From Rhodoferax sp. BLA1 (lineage in GTDB: Bacteria > Pseudomonadota > Gammaproteobacteria > Burkholderiales > Burkholderiaceae_C): a stretch of DNA of 64,000 nt. Positions 40,668 to 50,069 of this stretch are shown one piece after another. The translations under genes were made by a program, and so were the position numbers. Numbering within the stretch: the first letter of the stretch is position 1; every line of letters starts with the position of its first letter. Under the pieces are notes generated by a model. That model worked only from the letters and a program-made list of their open reading frames with translations, searched no databases and was not told the DNA's origin. The DNA lies in assembly GCF_013416775.1 (NCBI RefSeq), contig NZ_SZVI01000013.1, positions 62,001 through 126,000 on the forward strand, given 5' to 3'.

Positions 40668-42026
40668 TTAACCGAGCAAGCGGGAGAGATCGTTAAAAAG
40701 GGCGATAGACATCATCAGGATCAAAAGCGCAATGCCTCCTTGTTGCAGACGTTCCATCCAGCGTTCGGACACCGGCTTACCTGTCGCGCCCTCCCAAAGA
40801 TAATACATCAGGTGCCCACCGTCGAGCACCGGCAGCGGCAGCAGGTTCAGCACCCCCAAACTGACGCTGACCAGCGCCAGAAACGTCAGGTATTGGATCA
40901 CACCCATGCCAGCAGATTTGCCAGCATAGTCGGCAATCGTCAGCGGACCACTGATGTTTTTGATGGACGCCTGCCCCACCAACATCTTGCCCATCATCTT
41001 GAGCGTCAATACCGAAATGTCCCAGGTCTGGCTCACGCCGCGCCAAAGCCCATCCAGCGGTCCATAACTCACCGTGACCATGGCTGGGCGGGAGCCCACA
41101 AAGCCGCCAATACGACCAATGGTCTGACCACCATCAAGCACCAGTTTTGGGGTCACGGACAACTCCAGCAACTGGGTCCCACGCAGCACTTTCCAGCGCT
41201 GGGTCTTGGTCTGCCCTTGGCTGGCAACGTTGCGAATGACACTGCGCAGTTGTTGCCCGTCCATGATGGGCTGGCCATCCACCGACTGCACCTCATCACC
41301 CTCAAGCAAACCCGCCAGCGCCGCCGCTCCGTCAGCCTGCAGTTCGCCCATGGTTGGGCAAGTCAGGGGAATGGCAATGCCTATGCTTTTGAACAACTCG
41401 GCATCCACCTGGCTGCTGTCAAGCGTGGACAAGGACAACTGCACTTCGCGTTCGATGTTGTTGGCACCAGCCACCACCAGGCTGACGTCTTCCCCATCCA
41501 TGGCACCACGCGTTAATGCCCAGCGAACATCCTCAAACGACCCCACCTCCGTCGGCTCAGCCCCCACGGCGCCCATGCGAAGAACACGTTCACCCCCCTG
41601 CAAACCAGCCTTTGCCGCCAAAGAAGCGGCAGGCGGCGGACTCAGAATGGCTTCGGGCAAGAGCACTCCGATCCAGTTGACCAGCGCGTACAACAACACC
41701 GCCAGCAACAAATTAGCAGCCGGACCCGCCGCCACTATCGCAGCACGACGGCGCAAGGACTGGGTGTTGAAGGCCATGTGTTTCAGCTCAGGGGCAACCG
41801 GTCCTTCACGCTCATCGAGCATCTTGACAAAACCACCCACCGGAAACAAGGCCAACACAAATTCGGTCGACGTCGGCGTGGACTGCCAGCGCAGCAAGGG
41901 CTTGCCAAAACCGATGGAAAACCGCAACACCTTGACACCACAGGCCACCGCCATCCGATAGTGACCATACTCATGGATGGCAATCAGCAGCGCTATCGCC
42001 ACCAGAAATGCGGGAAGGGTCAACAT
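40668..42026 (-). CDS. rseP: RIP zinc metalloprotease RseP
   Basis: A 452-residue site-2 protease with the HEYGH zinc motif in the first membrane helix (residues 18-22), a tandem periplasmic PDZ region (residues about 115-300) and the C-terminal LDGGHLMYY motif supplying the third zinc ligand. It cleaves RseA-like anti-sigma factors and remnant signal peptides. It lies between dxr and bamA, the usual place in proteobacteria. Confidence 0.95.
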   Translation of the reverse strand: MLTLPAFLVAIALLIAIHEYGHYRMAVACGVKVLRFSIGFGKPLLRWQSTPTSTEFVLALFPVGGFVKMLDEREGPVAPELKHMAFNTQSLRRRAAIVAAGPAANLLLAVLLYALVNWIGVLLPEAILSPPPAASLAAKAGLQGGERVLRMGAVGAEPTEVGSFEDVRWALTRGAMDGEDVSLVVAGANNIEREVQLSLSTLDSSQVDAELFKSIGIAIPLTCPTMGELQADGAAALAGLLEGDEVQSVDGQPIMDGQQLRSVIRNVASQGQTKTQRWKVLRGTQLLELSVTPKLVLDGGQTIGRIGGFVGSRPAMVTVSYGPLDGLWRGVSQTWDISVLTLKMMGKMLVGQASIKNISGPLTIADYAGKSAGMGVIQYLTFLALVSVSLGVLNLLPLPVLDGGHLMYYLWEGATGKPVSERWMERLQQGGIALLILMMSIALFNDLSRLLG

Positions 42027-42047
42027 GCGCGAGAGATGGGTCGGCGG

Positions 42048-43259
42048 TCAGCGGCCAATACGCTGTACCACAGACTCGGCCGCACTGCGCGACACAGCGT
42101 CCAGGGCCAGCAAGTCGTCCAGCGAACGAGGTGGGCTGGGAAACACAGCAGCCAAGGTGTCCAGATTGACCGTATGGATCTGATCAAAACGGATTCTTTT
42201 TGCCAGAAAGGCGGCCACAGCCACTTCGTTGGCGGCATTTAACACCGCTGTGCTGCCCGGTGCAGCATCCAGCACCGACCAGGCCAGTTTCAAGCCGGGG
42301 AAACGTTCTGCATGTCCATGGGAATTTATTGACTCGAAGCTCATGTCTGCCATGCGGCTAAAATCGAGCGCGGTGGCGCCTGAGGTCACGCGGTCCGGCC
42401 AGGACAGCCCGTAAGCAATAGGTACTTTCATGTCGGGGGTGCCGAGCTGGGCAATGACAGAATGGTCGCGGTACTGCACCATCGAGTGAATCACGCTTTG
42501 CGGGTGGATCACCACCTCAATTTGTGCTGGCCGCACGCCAAACAGGTACTTGGCTTCGATCACTTCCAGCGCCTTGTTCATCATGGTGGCCGAGTCCACC
42601 GAAATCTTGCGCCCCATCACCCAGTTCGGGTGGGCACAGGCCTGATCGGGCGTGATACCGGCAAATTCGGCAGGATCACGGCGACGGAACGGCCCACCAG
42701 AGGCGGTCAGGATGATCTTGTCAATCTGGTTGGCCCAGGTGCTGGCGTCATCTGGCAACGACTGGAACACCGCAGAATGTTCGCTGTCAATCGGCAACAG
42801 CTTGGCACCACCGTCCGCCACCGCCGCCAGGAAATAATCCCCGCCCACCACCAACGCTTCTTTGTTGGCCAACAGCAGGCGTTTGCCCGCACGTGCGGCG
42901 GCCAGGCAAGACGCCAGACCTGCAGCCCCCACAATGGCCGCCATGACGGTATCCACCTGCGCATGCTCCGCTATCTCTTCAATAGCTTTTGATCCAGACA
43001 GGACGCGGGTTGTAAGGCTATTTTCCTTACATTTCTGCTCAAGAACCCGGCCATGCTCCACACTGGCCATGACCGCAAACACCGGCTTGAATTGCACACA
43101 TTGCGCCAACATCTTGTCAACCTGGGTCGACGCGCTCAGGGCAAACACCTCAAAACGCTCGGGGTGCAGTGCAATGACTTCCAACGTGCTGACACCAATC
43201 GACCCGGTAGAACCCAGAATCACCACGCGTTGTTTTGTCAGTCCGGTTTGTTCTGTCAT
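42048..43259 (-). CDS. dxr: 1-deoxy-D-xylulose 5-phosphate reductoisomerase
   Basis: A 403-residue MEP-pathway enzyme, target of fosmidomycin. NADPH-binding GSTGSIG is at residues 12-18. Metal and substrate residues lie in LLPIDSEHSAVFQ and GPFRRRDP, and in NWVMGRKISVDSATMMNKALE. The start at ATG 43259 gives MTEQTGLTKQRVVILGSTG. A short AT-rich segment near residues 80-95 of the protein weakly resembles the dispersed repeat, but the match is not strong. Confidence 0.96.
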   Translation of the reverse strand: MTEQTGLTKQRVVILGSTGSIGVSTLEVIALHPERFEVFALSASTQVDKMLAQCVQFKPVFAVMASVEHGRVLEQKCKENSLTTRVLSGSKAIEEIAEHAQVDTVMAAIVGAAGLASCLAAARAGKRLLLANKEALVVGGDYFLAAVADGGAKLLPIDSEHSAVFQSLPDDASTWANQIDKIILTASGGPFRRRDPAEFAGITPDQACAHPNWVMGRKISVDSATMMNKALEVIEAKYLFGVRPAQIEVVIHPQSVIHSMVQYRDHSVIAQLGTPDMKVPIAYGLSWPDRVTSGATALDFSRMADMSFESINSHGHAERFPGLKLAWSVLDAAPGSTAVLNAANEVAVAAFLAKRIRFDQIHTVNLDTLAAVFPSPPRSLDDLLALDAVSRSAAESVVQRIGR

Positions 43260-43267
43260 GAAGCTTC

Positions 43268-44113
43268 TCAGAAAGATACCAACATCATTGCCAGTGGCAG
43301 CGTGGGCAGCAGCGCATCAACCCGGTCCAGCACACCGCCATGTCCGGGCAACAAGGCGCTGCTGTCTTTCACACCAGCACTGCGCTTCACCAGCGACTCA
43401 ATCAGATCACCCACCACACTCATGGCCGCCATAAACACCACAGCCACCACCATGAAACCCAAGCCGCGTTGACCCAACAGGGTGTAAAAACTCGGTGAGC
43501 TGGCGCCATTGGCGGCATCGGCATAACGCCAGATGCAAGCCATCAGGATCACCCCGGCCATACCACCCCAGACACCTTCCCAACTTTTGCCGGGACTGAT
43601 GGAGACCGCCAGCTTGCGGCGGATGAAACGCCCGCCCAAAGCTCTGCCAGAAAAATAAGCGCCAATGTCTGCCATCCAGACCAGGGCCAGCACCGACAAC
43701 AGGAAGTTGATACCCAACAAACGCGCCTGCACCACAGCCAACCAGGTCAGCCACAGGGCCAACAAACCCAGCACCAGACGCACCGGACGCACCACCTGAG
43801 ACCACGCGGCCACGCCCGCTTTGAGCATCCAGGCCCCGGCCAGCACCCAGACCGCACCTGTCAGCAACCAGACACGTGGCCAAGCCTCCGCCAACAAGCC
43901 AGACCACCACATCCCGAAACAGGCCAACACACACAAGCCCCCAGCGACCAGTGACGTGGACATGCTCAAGCCGTTCATGCGCGCCCATTCCCAGCCAGCC
44001 GCTGCGATAAATAACGCCGCAATCACAAAAAAAGGTTCAGGTTGTGTATAGAAGAGTGCTGGCAACAGCACCATCAGCAGCACCAGCGCGGTCAATACCC
44101 GTTGTTTGAGCAT
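43268..44113 (-). CDS. cdsA: Phosphatidate cytidylyltransferase
   Basis: A 281-residue multi-pass inner-membrane enzyme that makes CDP-diacylglycerol for phospholipid synthesis. About eight hydrophobic segments are visible, and the C-terminal signature VKRSAGVKDSSALLPGHGG followed by LDRVD holds the catalytic acidic residues. It lies between uppS and dxr with gaps of 6 and 8 bases. Confidence 0.95.
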   Translation of the reverse strand: MLKQRVLTALVLLMVLLPALFYTQPEPFFVIAALFIAAAGWEWARMNGLSMSTSLVAGGLCVLACFGMWWSGLLAEAWPRVWLLTGAVWVLAGAWMLKAGVAAWSQVVRPVRLVLGLLALWLTWLAVVQARLLGINFLLSVLALVWMADIGAYFSGRALGGRFIRRKLAVSISPGKSWEGVWGGMAGVILMACIWRYADAANGASSPSFYTLLGQRGLGFMVVAVVFMAAMSVVGDLIESLVKRSAGVKDSSALLPGHGGVLDRVDALLPTLPLAMMLVSF

Positions 44114-44119
44114 GGCAGA

Positions 44120-44848
44120 CTAACGCGACCCCGTCGACGAGGCATCACCATCGAGCTGGTCTGAGGTCATGCCAAAGCGCCGCTCGCGCTGGGCAAACGA
44201 GCTTATGGCTTGATCCAGCGCAGCTTCGTCAAAATCGGGCCACAACACATCGGTGAAAAAGAACTCGGAATAAGCGCCTTGCCAGAGCAAAAAGTTGCTC
44301 ATGCGGTGTTCGCCACCAGTGCGGATCAACAGGTCGGGGTCCGGCACATGTGCCAGTGACATGGCGCCGTTCAAATTGTCTTCGGTGAGGGGCAAACCCT
44401 GTTCGGCCACCTTGCGCGCCGCTTGGGCAATGTCCCAGCGACCACCGTAATTAAAACAGGCATTGAGGATCAGCCGGGTGTTGCCCGCCGTGGCCGCTTC
44501 ACCCTCTTCCATGCTGCGCAGCACCCGCGGTGACAGGCCCCGGCGATCACCGACAAAACGCAACTGAACACCAGCAGCCTTGAGTTGGTTCACCTCACGC
44601 GTCAGCGCCATGGCAAACAGGTCCATCAGACCCGACACCTCTTCTGTCGGACGTTTCCAGTTTTCGGACGAAAAAGCAAACACCGTGAGTACCCGAACAC
44701 CTCTGGCATCACAGGCTTTGGCGCAACGCTTGAGCGATTCAACACCTTGCCGATGTCCGGCAATACGCGGCAAAAACCGCTTATTCGCCCAACGTCCATT
44801 GCCATCCATCACGATGGCAATATGGTGAGGCACCTGGTCGTAGGCCAT
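44120..44848 (-). CDS. uppS: Isoprenyl transferase (undecaprenyl diphosphate synthase)
   Basis: A 242-residue cis-prenyltransferase that makes the lipid carrier for cell-wall synthesis. IAIVMDGNGRWANKR near residue 10 contains the catalytic aspartate, and RTGGEHRMSNFLLWQGAYSE near residue 192 is the second family motif. The start at ATG 44848 lies 6 bases after the frr stop. Confidence 0.95.
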   Translation of the reverse strand: MAYDQVPHHIAIVMDGNGRWANKRFLPRIAGHRQGVESLKRCAKACDARGVRVLTVFAFSSENWKRPTEEVSGLMDLFAMALTREVNQLKAAGVQLRFVGDRRGLSPRVLRSMEEGEAATAGNTRLILNACFNYGGRWDIAQAARKVAEQGLPLTEDNLNGAMSLAHVPDPDLLIRTGGEHRMSNFLLWQGAYSEFFFTDVLWPDFDEAALDQAISSFAQRERRFGMTSDQLDGDASSTGSR

Positions 44849-44854
44849 GGCCGG

Positions 44855-45415
44855 TCAGACCGCCATGATGTCTTGTTCTTTGCTTGCCACCAACTGATCA
44901 ATGACCACAATGTGTTTGTCGGTCACTTTTTGAATATCAGCCTCGCAGCGCTTTTGCTCATCCTCTGAGGCCAGCTTGTCCTTCACCAGTTTTTTCACCG
45001 CTTCATTGGCGTCACGGCGCAGATTGCGCACGGCAATTTTGGCGGTTTCACCTTCGCCCCGAACCACTTTGGTGAGCTCTTTGCGGCGCTCCTCCGACAT
45101 GGCGGGCATTGGCACACGAATCAAATCACCCATGGACGACGGATTCAGACCCAAGTCGCTGTCACGAATGGCCTTCTCAATCTTGGCACCCAAACCTTTT
45201 TCCCAAGGCTGCACACTCAGTGTGCGGGAATCGAGCAAGGACACATTGGCCACTTGGCTGATCGGCACCATCGCTCCGTAATAATCCACATGCACCGTAT
45301 CCAGAATGGCCGGATTCACTCGCCCCGTACGAATCTTGGTCAAGTTGTGTTGAAACGCAGCAATGGACTGGTCCATCTTGGCTTCGGCAGTCCGCTTGAC
45401 ATCTGCAATTGGCAT
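44855..45415 (-). CDS. frr: Ribosome recycling factor
   Basis: A 186-residue tRNA-mimic protein that, with EF-G, splits the post-termination ribosome. It has the family pattern [18 protein letters not shown] near residue 31 and [18 protein letters not shown] near residue 129. It follows pyrH after 55 bases. Confidence 0.96.
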   Translation of the reverse strand: MPIADVKRTAEAKMDQSIAAFQHNLTKIRTGRVNPAILDTVHVDYYGAMVPISQVANVSLLDSRTLSVQPWEKGLGAKIEKAIRDSDLGLNPSSMGDLIRVPMPAMSEERRKELTKVVRGEGETAKIAVRNLRRDANEAVKKLVKDKLASEDEQKRCEADIQKVTDKHIVVIDQLVASKEQDIMAV

Positions 45416-45470
45416 CTTCTACTCCTCACTCCACAGTCATGACTTCAGCAAAAAGCGAATTGTCGCTCGC

Positions 45471-46193
45471 TTAGGCGTACACCAGGGTACCTTCGTCTTC
45501 ACCCAGAACCACCCGCTTAAGTGCACCGTTCTTGAAAATCGAAAAGACCTTGATGGGCAACTTCTGATCTCGACACAGCGCAAAAGCCGTGGCATCCATG
45601 ATGCCCAGATTTTGCGAGATCGCATCGTCAAAAGATATTTTGCTGTAACGCGTTGCCGTTGGATCCTTTTTGGGATCGGCTGAATAAACACCATCCACCT
45701 TGGTCGCTTTGAGCACAATTTGGGCACCTATTTCTGCACCCCGCAGCGCTGCGGCCGTGTCGGTGGTGAAAAACGGGTTGCCGGTACCGGCCGCAAAAAT
45801 GACCACTTTACCCTCTTCCAGGTATTGCAAAGCTTTGGGGCGGACATAGGGCTCAACCACCTGCTCAATGGCAATAGCTGACATCACCCGAGCCGTCAGC
45901 CCGGCCTTGTTCATGGTGTCACCCAAGGCCAGCGAATTCATGACTGTGGCCAACATTCCCATGTAGTCGGCCGTCGCCCGGTCCATACCCACCGAGCCAC
46001 CGGCCACACCCCTGAAAATATTGCCACCACCAATCACCACAGCCACCTCAACCCCCAGTTGGGTCACTTCCACAATCTCATCCACCATGCGCACGATGGT
46101 GTTGCGGTTGATGCCAAACTGGTCATCCCCCATGAGCGCCTCACCTGACAGCTTGAGCAAAATGCGCTTGTAAGCAGGTTTGGCAGTTGTCAT
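45471..46193 (-). CDS. pyrH: UMP kinase
   Basis: A 240-residue hexameric kinase of the amino-acid-kinase fold, which makes UDP. It contains [12 protein letters not shown] near residue 12, [10 protein letters not shown] near residue 54 and [17 protein letters not shown] near residue 138. Typical length. It lies between tsf and frr, 63 bases downstream of tsf. Confidence 0.96.
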   Translation of the reverse strand: MTTAKPAYKRILLKLSGEALMGDDQFGINRNTIVRMVDEIVEVTQLGVEVAVVIGGGNIFRGVAGGSVGMDRATADYMGMLATVMNSLALGDTMNKAGLTARVMSAIAIEQVVEPYVRPKALQYLEEGKVVIFAAGTGNPFFTTDTAAALRGAEIGAQIVLKATKVDGVYSADPKKDPTATRYSKISFDDAISQNLGIMDATAFALCRDQKLPIKVFSIFKNGALKRVVLGEDEGTLVYA

Positions 46194-46256
46194 GAGACGT
46201 TCCTTTTGAATGGGGTTGATGGATAAACGACCTGGGTGGCAGGAAGGAACTGCCGA

Positions 46257-47180
46257 TCAAGCAGCTTGTTTGGCGGCAGCGACCTGGGCAGCCACTTCGG
46301 CAGCGAAGTCATCCACCTTCTTCTCAATACCTTCACCAACAACGTACAAGGTGAAGGATTTCACCTGTGTTGCTGCGGCCTTGAGCATTTGCTCAACACT
46401 TTGTTTGTCGTTTTTGACAAACGGTTGATTGAACAGAGAGACTTCTTTGAGGTACTTCTGCACACCACCTTCGATGCGCTTAGCCACGATTTCAGCAGAC
46501 TGCACAGGTTTGCCAGCGGCGGTAGCCACAGCTGCATCTTCAGCTGCTTTGGCAGCTGCCACCGAGCGCTCGCGCGCCACCAGATCGGCAGGCACATCGT
46601 CGCTCGACAAAGCCACTGGCTTCATGGCAGCGACGTGCATAGCCACGTCTTTGGCGGCAGCTTCATCACCTTCAAACTCGACCACCACACCAATGCGGGT
46701 GCCGTGCAAATAGGAAGCCAATTTGTTACCCGCAGCGAAGCGCTTGAAACGGCGAAAGCTCATGTTTTCACCAATCTTGCCAATTAAACCCTTGCGGACG
46801 TCTTCCAAGGTGGGGCCAAAACCTTCTTGCGCATAGGCACAAGCACCCAAGGCCTCCAGATCTGCAGGATTGTTTTTGACAATCAGCAAAGCAGCCGCAT
46901 TAGCCAAAGCCAAGAAACTGTCATTCTTGGTGACAAAGTCGGTTTCGCAGTTAACTTCCAACAAAGCACCCACATCACCTTCTACGGCGTAAGTCACAAC
47001 ACCCTCAGCCGTCACACGGCTGGAGGCCTTGCCTGCCTTGCTGCCCAGACGCACACGCAAAATTTCTTCAGCCTTGGCCATATCGCCTTCAGCCTCGGTC
47101 AGCGCACGTTTGCACTCCATCATTGGGGCATCGGTCTTGCCACGCAGTTCAGCCACCATGCTTGCGGTAATTGCAGCCAT
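46257..47180 (-). CDS. tsf: Elongation factor Ts
   Basis: A 307-residue nucleotide-exchange factor for EF-Tu. The N-terminal UBA-like domain carries [20 protein letters not shown] and the core has [12 protein letters not shown] near residue 79, the Asp-Phe pair that contacts EF-Tu. The start lies 88 bases downstream of the rpsB stop, with a terminator between, so tsf is probably expressed at a lower level than rpsB. Confidence 0.96.
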   Translation of the reverse strand: MAAITASMVAELRGKTDAPMMECKRALTEAEGDMAKAEEILRVRLGSKAGKASSRVTAEGVVTYAVEGDVGALLEVNCETDFVTKNDSFLALANAAALLIVKNNPADLEALGACAYAQEGFGPTLEDVRKGLIGKIGENMSFRRFKRFAAGNKLASYLHGTRIGVVVEFEGDEAAAKDVAMHVAAMKPVALSSDDVPADLVARERSVAAAKAAEDAAVATAAGKPVQSAEIVAKRIEGGVQKYLKEVSLFNQPFVKNDKQSVEQMLKAAATQVKSFTLYVVGEGIEKKVDDFAAEVAAQVAAAKQAA

Positions 47181-47221
47181 TTGTATCTCCGGATTCAGTT
47201 CAGTCAGTTAAAAATCGAATT

Positions 47222-47253
47222 AAAAAAAAGGGGCACCCAAGCCCCCTTTTTTG
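47222..47253 (-). terminator. Terminator/attenuator between rpsB and tsf
   Basis: On the plus strand an A-run, GGGGCACCCAAGCCCC and a T-run follow each other, so a stem forms with runs of A and T on either side. On the minus strand it sits 15 bases after the rpsB stop with a strong U-tract. Read-through would feed tsf and the envelope cluster behind it. Confidence 0.85.
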
Positions 47254-47267
47254 GGGTCGCAAGAACC

Positions 47268-48020
47268 TCAGGCAGTCGCCTCGTTCACTTCCACAAATTC
47301 GTCAGCACTCTCAGCAGCCACAGCCTTGACCACATCATCAATCGCATTAGCACGACCTTCAATGATGGCATCCGCAATACCACGCGCATACAGCGTCACA
47401 GCCTTGGAGGAGTCATCATTACCCGGAATCACATAATCAATGCCTTCAGGGGAATGGTTGGAGTCAACCACAGCCACCAGCGGGATACCCAGCTTCTTGG
47501 CTTCAGCAATGGCAATCTTGTGGTAACCCACATCGATGACAAAAATAGCATCAGGCAACACGGTCATATCCTGGATACCACCAATGTCTTTTTCGAGCTT
47601 TTCCAGCTCGCGAGCAAACATCAGCTGCTCTTTCTTGCTCATAGCATCCAGACCAGCTTCTTGCTGCGTCTTCATATCTTTGAGACGTTTGATGGAGGTC
47701 TTGACCGTCTTGAAGTTGGTCAACATACCACCCAACCAACGCTGATCAACATAAGGCACACCAGCACGTTGCGCCTCAAGAGCCACGGTTTCACGCGCTT
47801 GACGCTTGGTACCCACCATCAGCACCGTGCCGCGCTTAGCGGAAATTTGACGCACAAACTTGGCAGCCTCCTGGAACATCGGGAGCGATTTTTCCAGGTT
47901 AATAATGTGAATTTTATTGCGATGGCCAAAAATGAAGGGGGCCATCTTGGGATTCCAGAAGCGGGTTTGGTGACCAAAATGGACGCCGGCTTCCAGCATG
48001 TCGCGCATAGTAACTGCCAT
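47268..48020 (-). CDS. rpsB: 30S ribosomal protein S2
   Basis: A 250-residue ribosomal protein with the standard start [20 protein letters not shown] and the [12 protein letters not shown] segment near residue 96. It is the first gene of the long minus-strand translation/envelope cluster. A long untranslated leader of roughly 145 bases precedes it. Confidence 0.97.
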   Translation of the reverse strand: MAVTMRDMLEAGVHFGHQTRFWNPKMAPFIFGHRNKIHIINLEKSLPMFQEAAKFVRQISAKRGTVLMVGTKRQARETVALEAQRAGVPYVDQRWLGGMLTNFKTVKTSIKRLKDMKTQQEAGLDAMSKKEQLMFARELEKLEKDIGGIQDMTVLPDAIFVIDVGYHKIAIAEAKKLGIPLVAVVDSNHSPEGIDYVIPGNDDSSKAVTLYARGIADAIIEGRANAIDDVVKAVAAESADEFVEVNEATA

Positions 48021-48178
48021 ATATAACTCCGAAGGTTAAGTCTAAAATCCAGCTCGTTTTGCATCAACCAAACATCTTTCTGCTTGGCCGCCGCAACACC
48101 TTGATGAGGCTGGTTTGCGATTTGCTTTGCACTGTACCAGCGTCTTGCCAGCACCACCTACAAAGCCTGTCAAGTATA
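48021..48178 (-). promoter_or_regulatory. rpsB promoter and leader
   Basis: On the minus strand the -10 box TATACT (complement of 48173-48178) predicts a start near 48166 and a leader of about 145 bases. Such leaders often bind S2 in autoregulation; that is an inference from other proteobacteria. The -35 box is weak. A GGAG ribosome binding site lies just before the ATG (CGGAGTTATAT). Confidence 0.5.
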
Positions 48179-48298
48179 GCATCGCTGACGTCCAATCAGC
48201 CCCTCGCCCAAACGAGTGCGCGGGTTTAGCCAAGCGACAAATACCCTAGACTATGACCTTGACAGGCAATATTTAAAAAGACGAGGCCGTACGACCCG

Positions 48299-49168
48299 AT
48301 GCGCGAGCGCCAGAACATGCAGACCATACCCCCGGATCTTTCTCTGAAACTCGCCAACGCGGTTGACGGCATGCCTGCCTTTCCTAAAAGTGTTGAGAAA
48401 ATCCTGCAACTCACACGTGACGTGAATTGCACACCCAAAGACATCGTGCAGGTGATTGACAAAGACCCGGTGGTCACCGTCAAGATACTCAAGGTGGTCA
48501 ATTCGGCCTATTACAGCCTGCCTCGGCAAATCACCTCGGTGAACAATGCCGTGGTGTACCTGGGTTTCAACACCATCAAGAATCTGGCGCTGGCGATCGC
48601 AGCCATCGGCATGATGCCCAAACACAATGCGGCTGACTTTGATGTGGACCAATACCTGCTTCACTCACTCTCCACGGCCGGCATCGCCAGAAAGTTAGCG
48701 TCCCAAATTGGCGATGCCGACCCGATGGACTGCTTCATTGGCGGCTTGTTACATGATTTTGGCAAGGTGGTGTTTGCCCAGTTTTTGCCCGAAGAATTCC
48801 GCCAGGCTTTGCGCCTGAGTCAGACCAACAAGTCGTCCTTGCACGAGGCCCTGCGCCAAACGGTTGGGGTTGACCATGCGCTGGTAGGCGCCATGTTGGT
48901 TGAAAAATGGCGCTTTGCACCCGAGCTGATCCACACCATTTCTCACCAGTATGAGGCCAACCAAGTCGATACCGGCCTGTTCGCCTGCGTTTTCACCGCC
49001 AACCAGATCAGCAAACAGTTGGGGTTTGGATTTGGTGGCAACCCGTGTATTCACCCACTTCCTGAACAAGTGCAGCGACGTATGGGCGGCACACTGGATG
49101 AAGTCATTGCCGCGTCGGATGACTGGAACTCGGTGTTCGACGACGCCAAACTGTTTGCCACCTTATGA
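48299..49168 (+). CDS. HDOD domain-containing protein
   Basis: A 289-residue protein made mostly of one HDOD domain (residues about 20-220), a catalytically altered relative of HD phosphohydrolases: IGGLLHDFGKVVFAQ resembles the HD motif, with neighbouring histidines in VDHALVGAMLVEKWRF. Family members take part in signalling such as cyclic-di-GMP or stress regulation, but the molecular role is unclear. Start at ATG 48299; ATG 48317 is possible. It is followed 10 bases later by a metallo-beta-lactamase-fold gene. Confidence 0.85.
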   Translation: MRERQNMQTIPPDLSLKLANAVDGMPAFPKSVEKILQLTRDVNCTPKDIVQVIDKDPVVTVKILKVVNSAYYSLPRQITSVNNAVVYLGFNTIKNLALAIAAIGMMPKHNAADFDVDQYLLHSLSTAGIARKLASQIGDADPMDCFIGGLLHDFGKVVFAQFLPEEFRQALRLSQTNKSSLHEALRQTVGVDHALVGAMLVEKWRFAPELIHTISHQYEANQVDTGLFACVFTANQISKQLGFGFGGNPCIHPLPEQVQRRMGGTLDEVIAASDDWNSVFDDAKLFATL

Positions 49169-49178
49169 CAGGCGCTGC

Positions 49179-50066
49179 ATGAGAGTCAAATTTTGGGGTG
49201 TCCGGGGTTCTATCGCCTCGCCGGGGCCAGCCACAGTCAGGTATGGTGGCAACACCACCTGCATTGAGGTGCGCACCGACAACAACGAACTCATCATCCT
49301 CGATGCTGGCACCGGCATCTTCCCGCTATCCCAGTCCCTGCTGGCCGAGTTACCCGTCACTGCCAATGTGTTGATCACCCATTCACATTGGGACCACATC
49401 CAGGGGCTGCCTTTGTTTGTACCCAACTTCATCCCCGGCAATACCTTGCGCCTGCACGGTGCTTATGACCCGGTATCGGGCAAGGGGGTCGAGCAGGTGA
49501 TGTCGGTACAGCTGCAGTACAGCTACTTCCCGGTGCGCGAGGCAGAGTTAAAAGCTCGCATCGAGTACGTCACCCTGACGCCCAACGAGAGCATCCAAAT
49601 AGGTTCAGCCACCATCACAGCCTACATGATGAACCACCCGGTGATCGACTTTGGTTACCGCATCGAAGCCAATGGCAAGTCGGTCTTTTTCACCGGCGAC
49701 CATGAACCCCCGCCCAATATTTACGACCCCGAAGACCCCGAGTTCGCCGAGTACCAGAGCTTTGTCGACGCCAAGACGGCCGACATCCTGCAGGCCATGG
49801 CTGGCGTCGACGTTCTGATCGCCGACAGCTCTTACACCCGCGCGGAATACCCAGCCAAAAAAGGCTGGGGGCACGGCACCTTTGACACCAGCATCGAGTA
49901 CGCCAAACTGGCCGGGGCCAAGATGTTGTTTTGCACCCATCACGAACCAACTCGCAGTGACGACGCACTCGACCAGGTGTTTGAACAGGTGTTACGTGAA
50001 CACCCGCGCCAAGCCGGAGACCCTATCTACCGACTGGCCAAAGAAGGCGACAGTTACGAGTTCTAG
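49179..50066 (+). CDS. Metallo-beta-lactamase fold metal-dependent hydrolase
   Basis: A 295-residue hydrolase. The start at ATG 49179 gives MRVKFWGVRGSIASPGPATV, the PhnP/cyclic-phosphodiesterase-like subgroup. The metal motif HSHWDHIQG lies near residue 67, and further ligands appear in TGDHEPPPN and FCTHHEP. A likely phosphodiesterase, substrate unknown. Neighbour to the HDOD gene, so a shared signalling role is possible. Confidence 0.85.
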   Translation: MRVKFWGVRGSIASPGPATVRYGGNTTCIEVRTDNNELIILDAGTGIFPLSQSLLAELPVTANVLITHSHWDHIQGLPLFVPNFIPGNTLRLHGAYDPVSGKGVEQVMSVQLQYSYFPVREAELKARIEYVTLTPNESIQIGSATITAYMMNHPVIDFGYRIEANGKSVFFTGDHEPPPNIYDPEDPEFAEYQSFVDAKTADILQAMAGVDVLIADSSYTRAEYPAKKGWGHGTFDTSIEYAKLAGAKMLFCTHHEPTRSDDALDQVFEQVLREHPRQAGDPIYRLAKEGDSYEF

Positions 50067-50069
50067 ACC

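Noticed and set aside
42973..43035. A possible repeat copy inside dxr
   Set aside because: Only short pieces (ATAGCT, AAGGCTA) match and the protein segment aligns normally with other Dxr proteins, so I did not list it as a copy.
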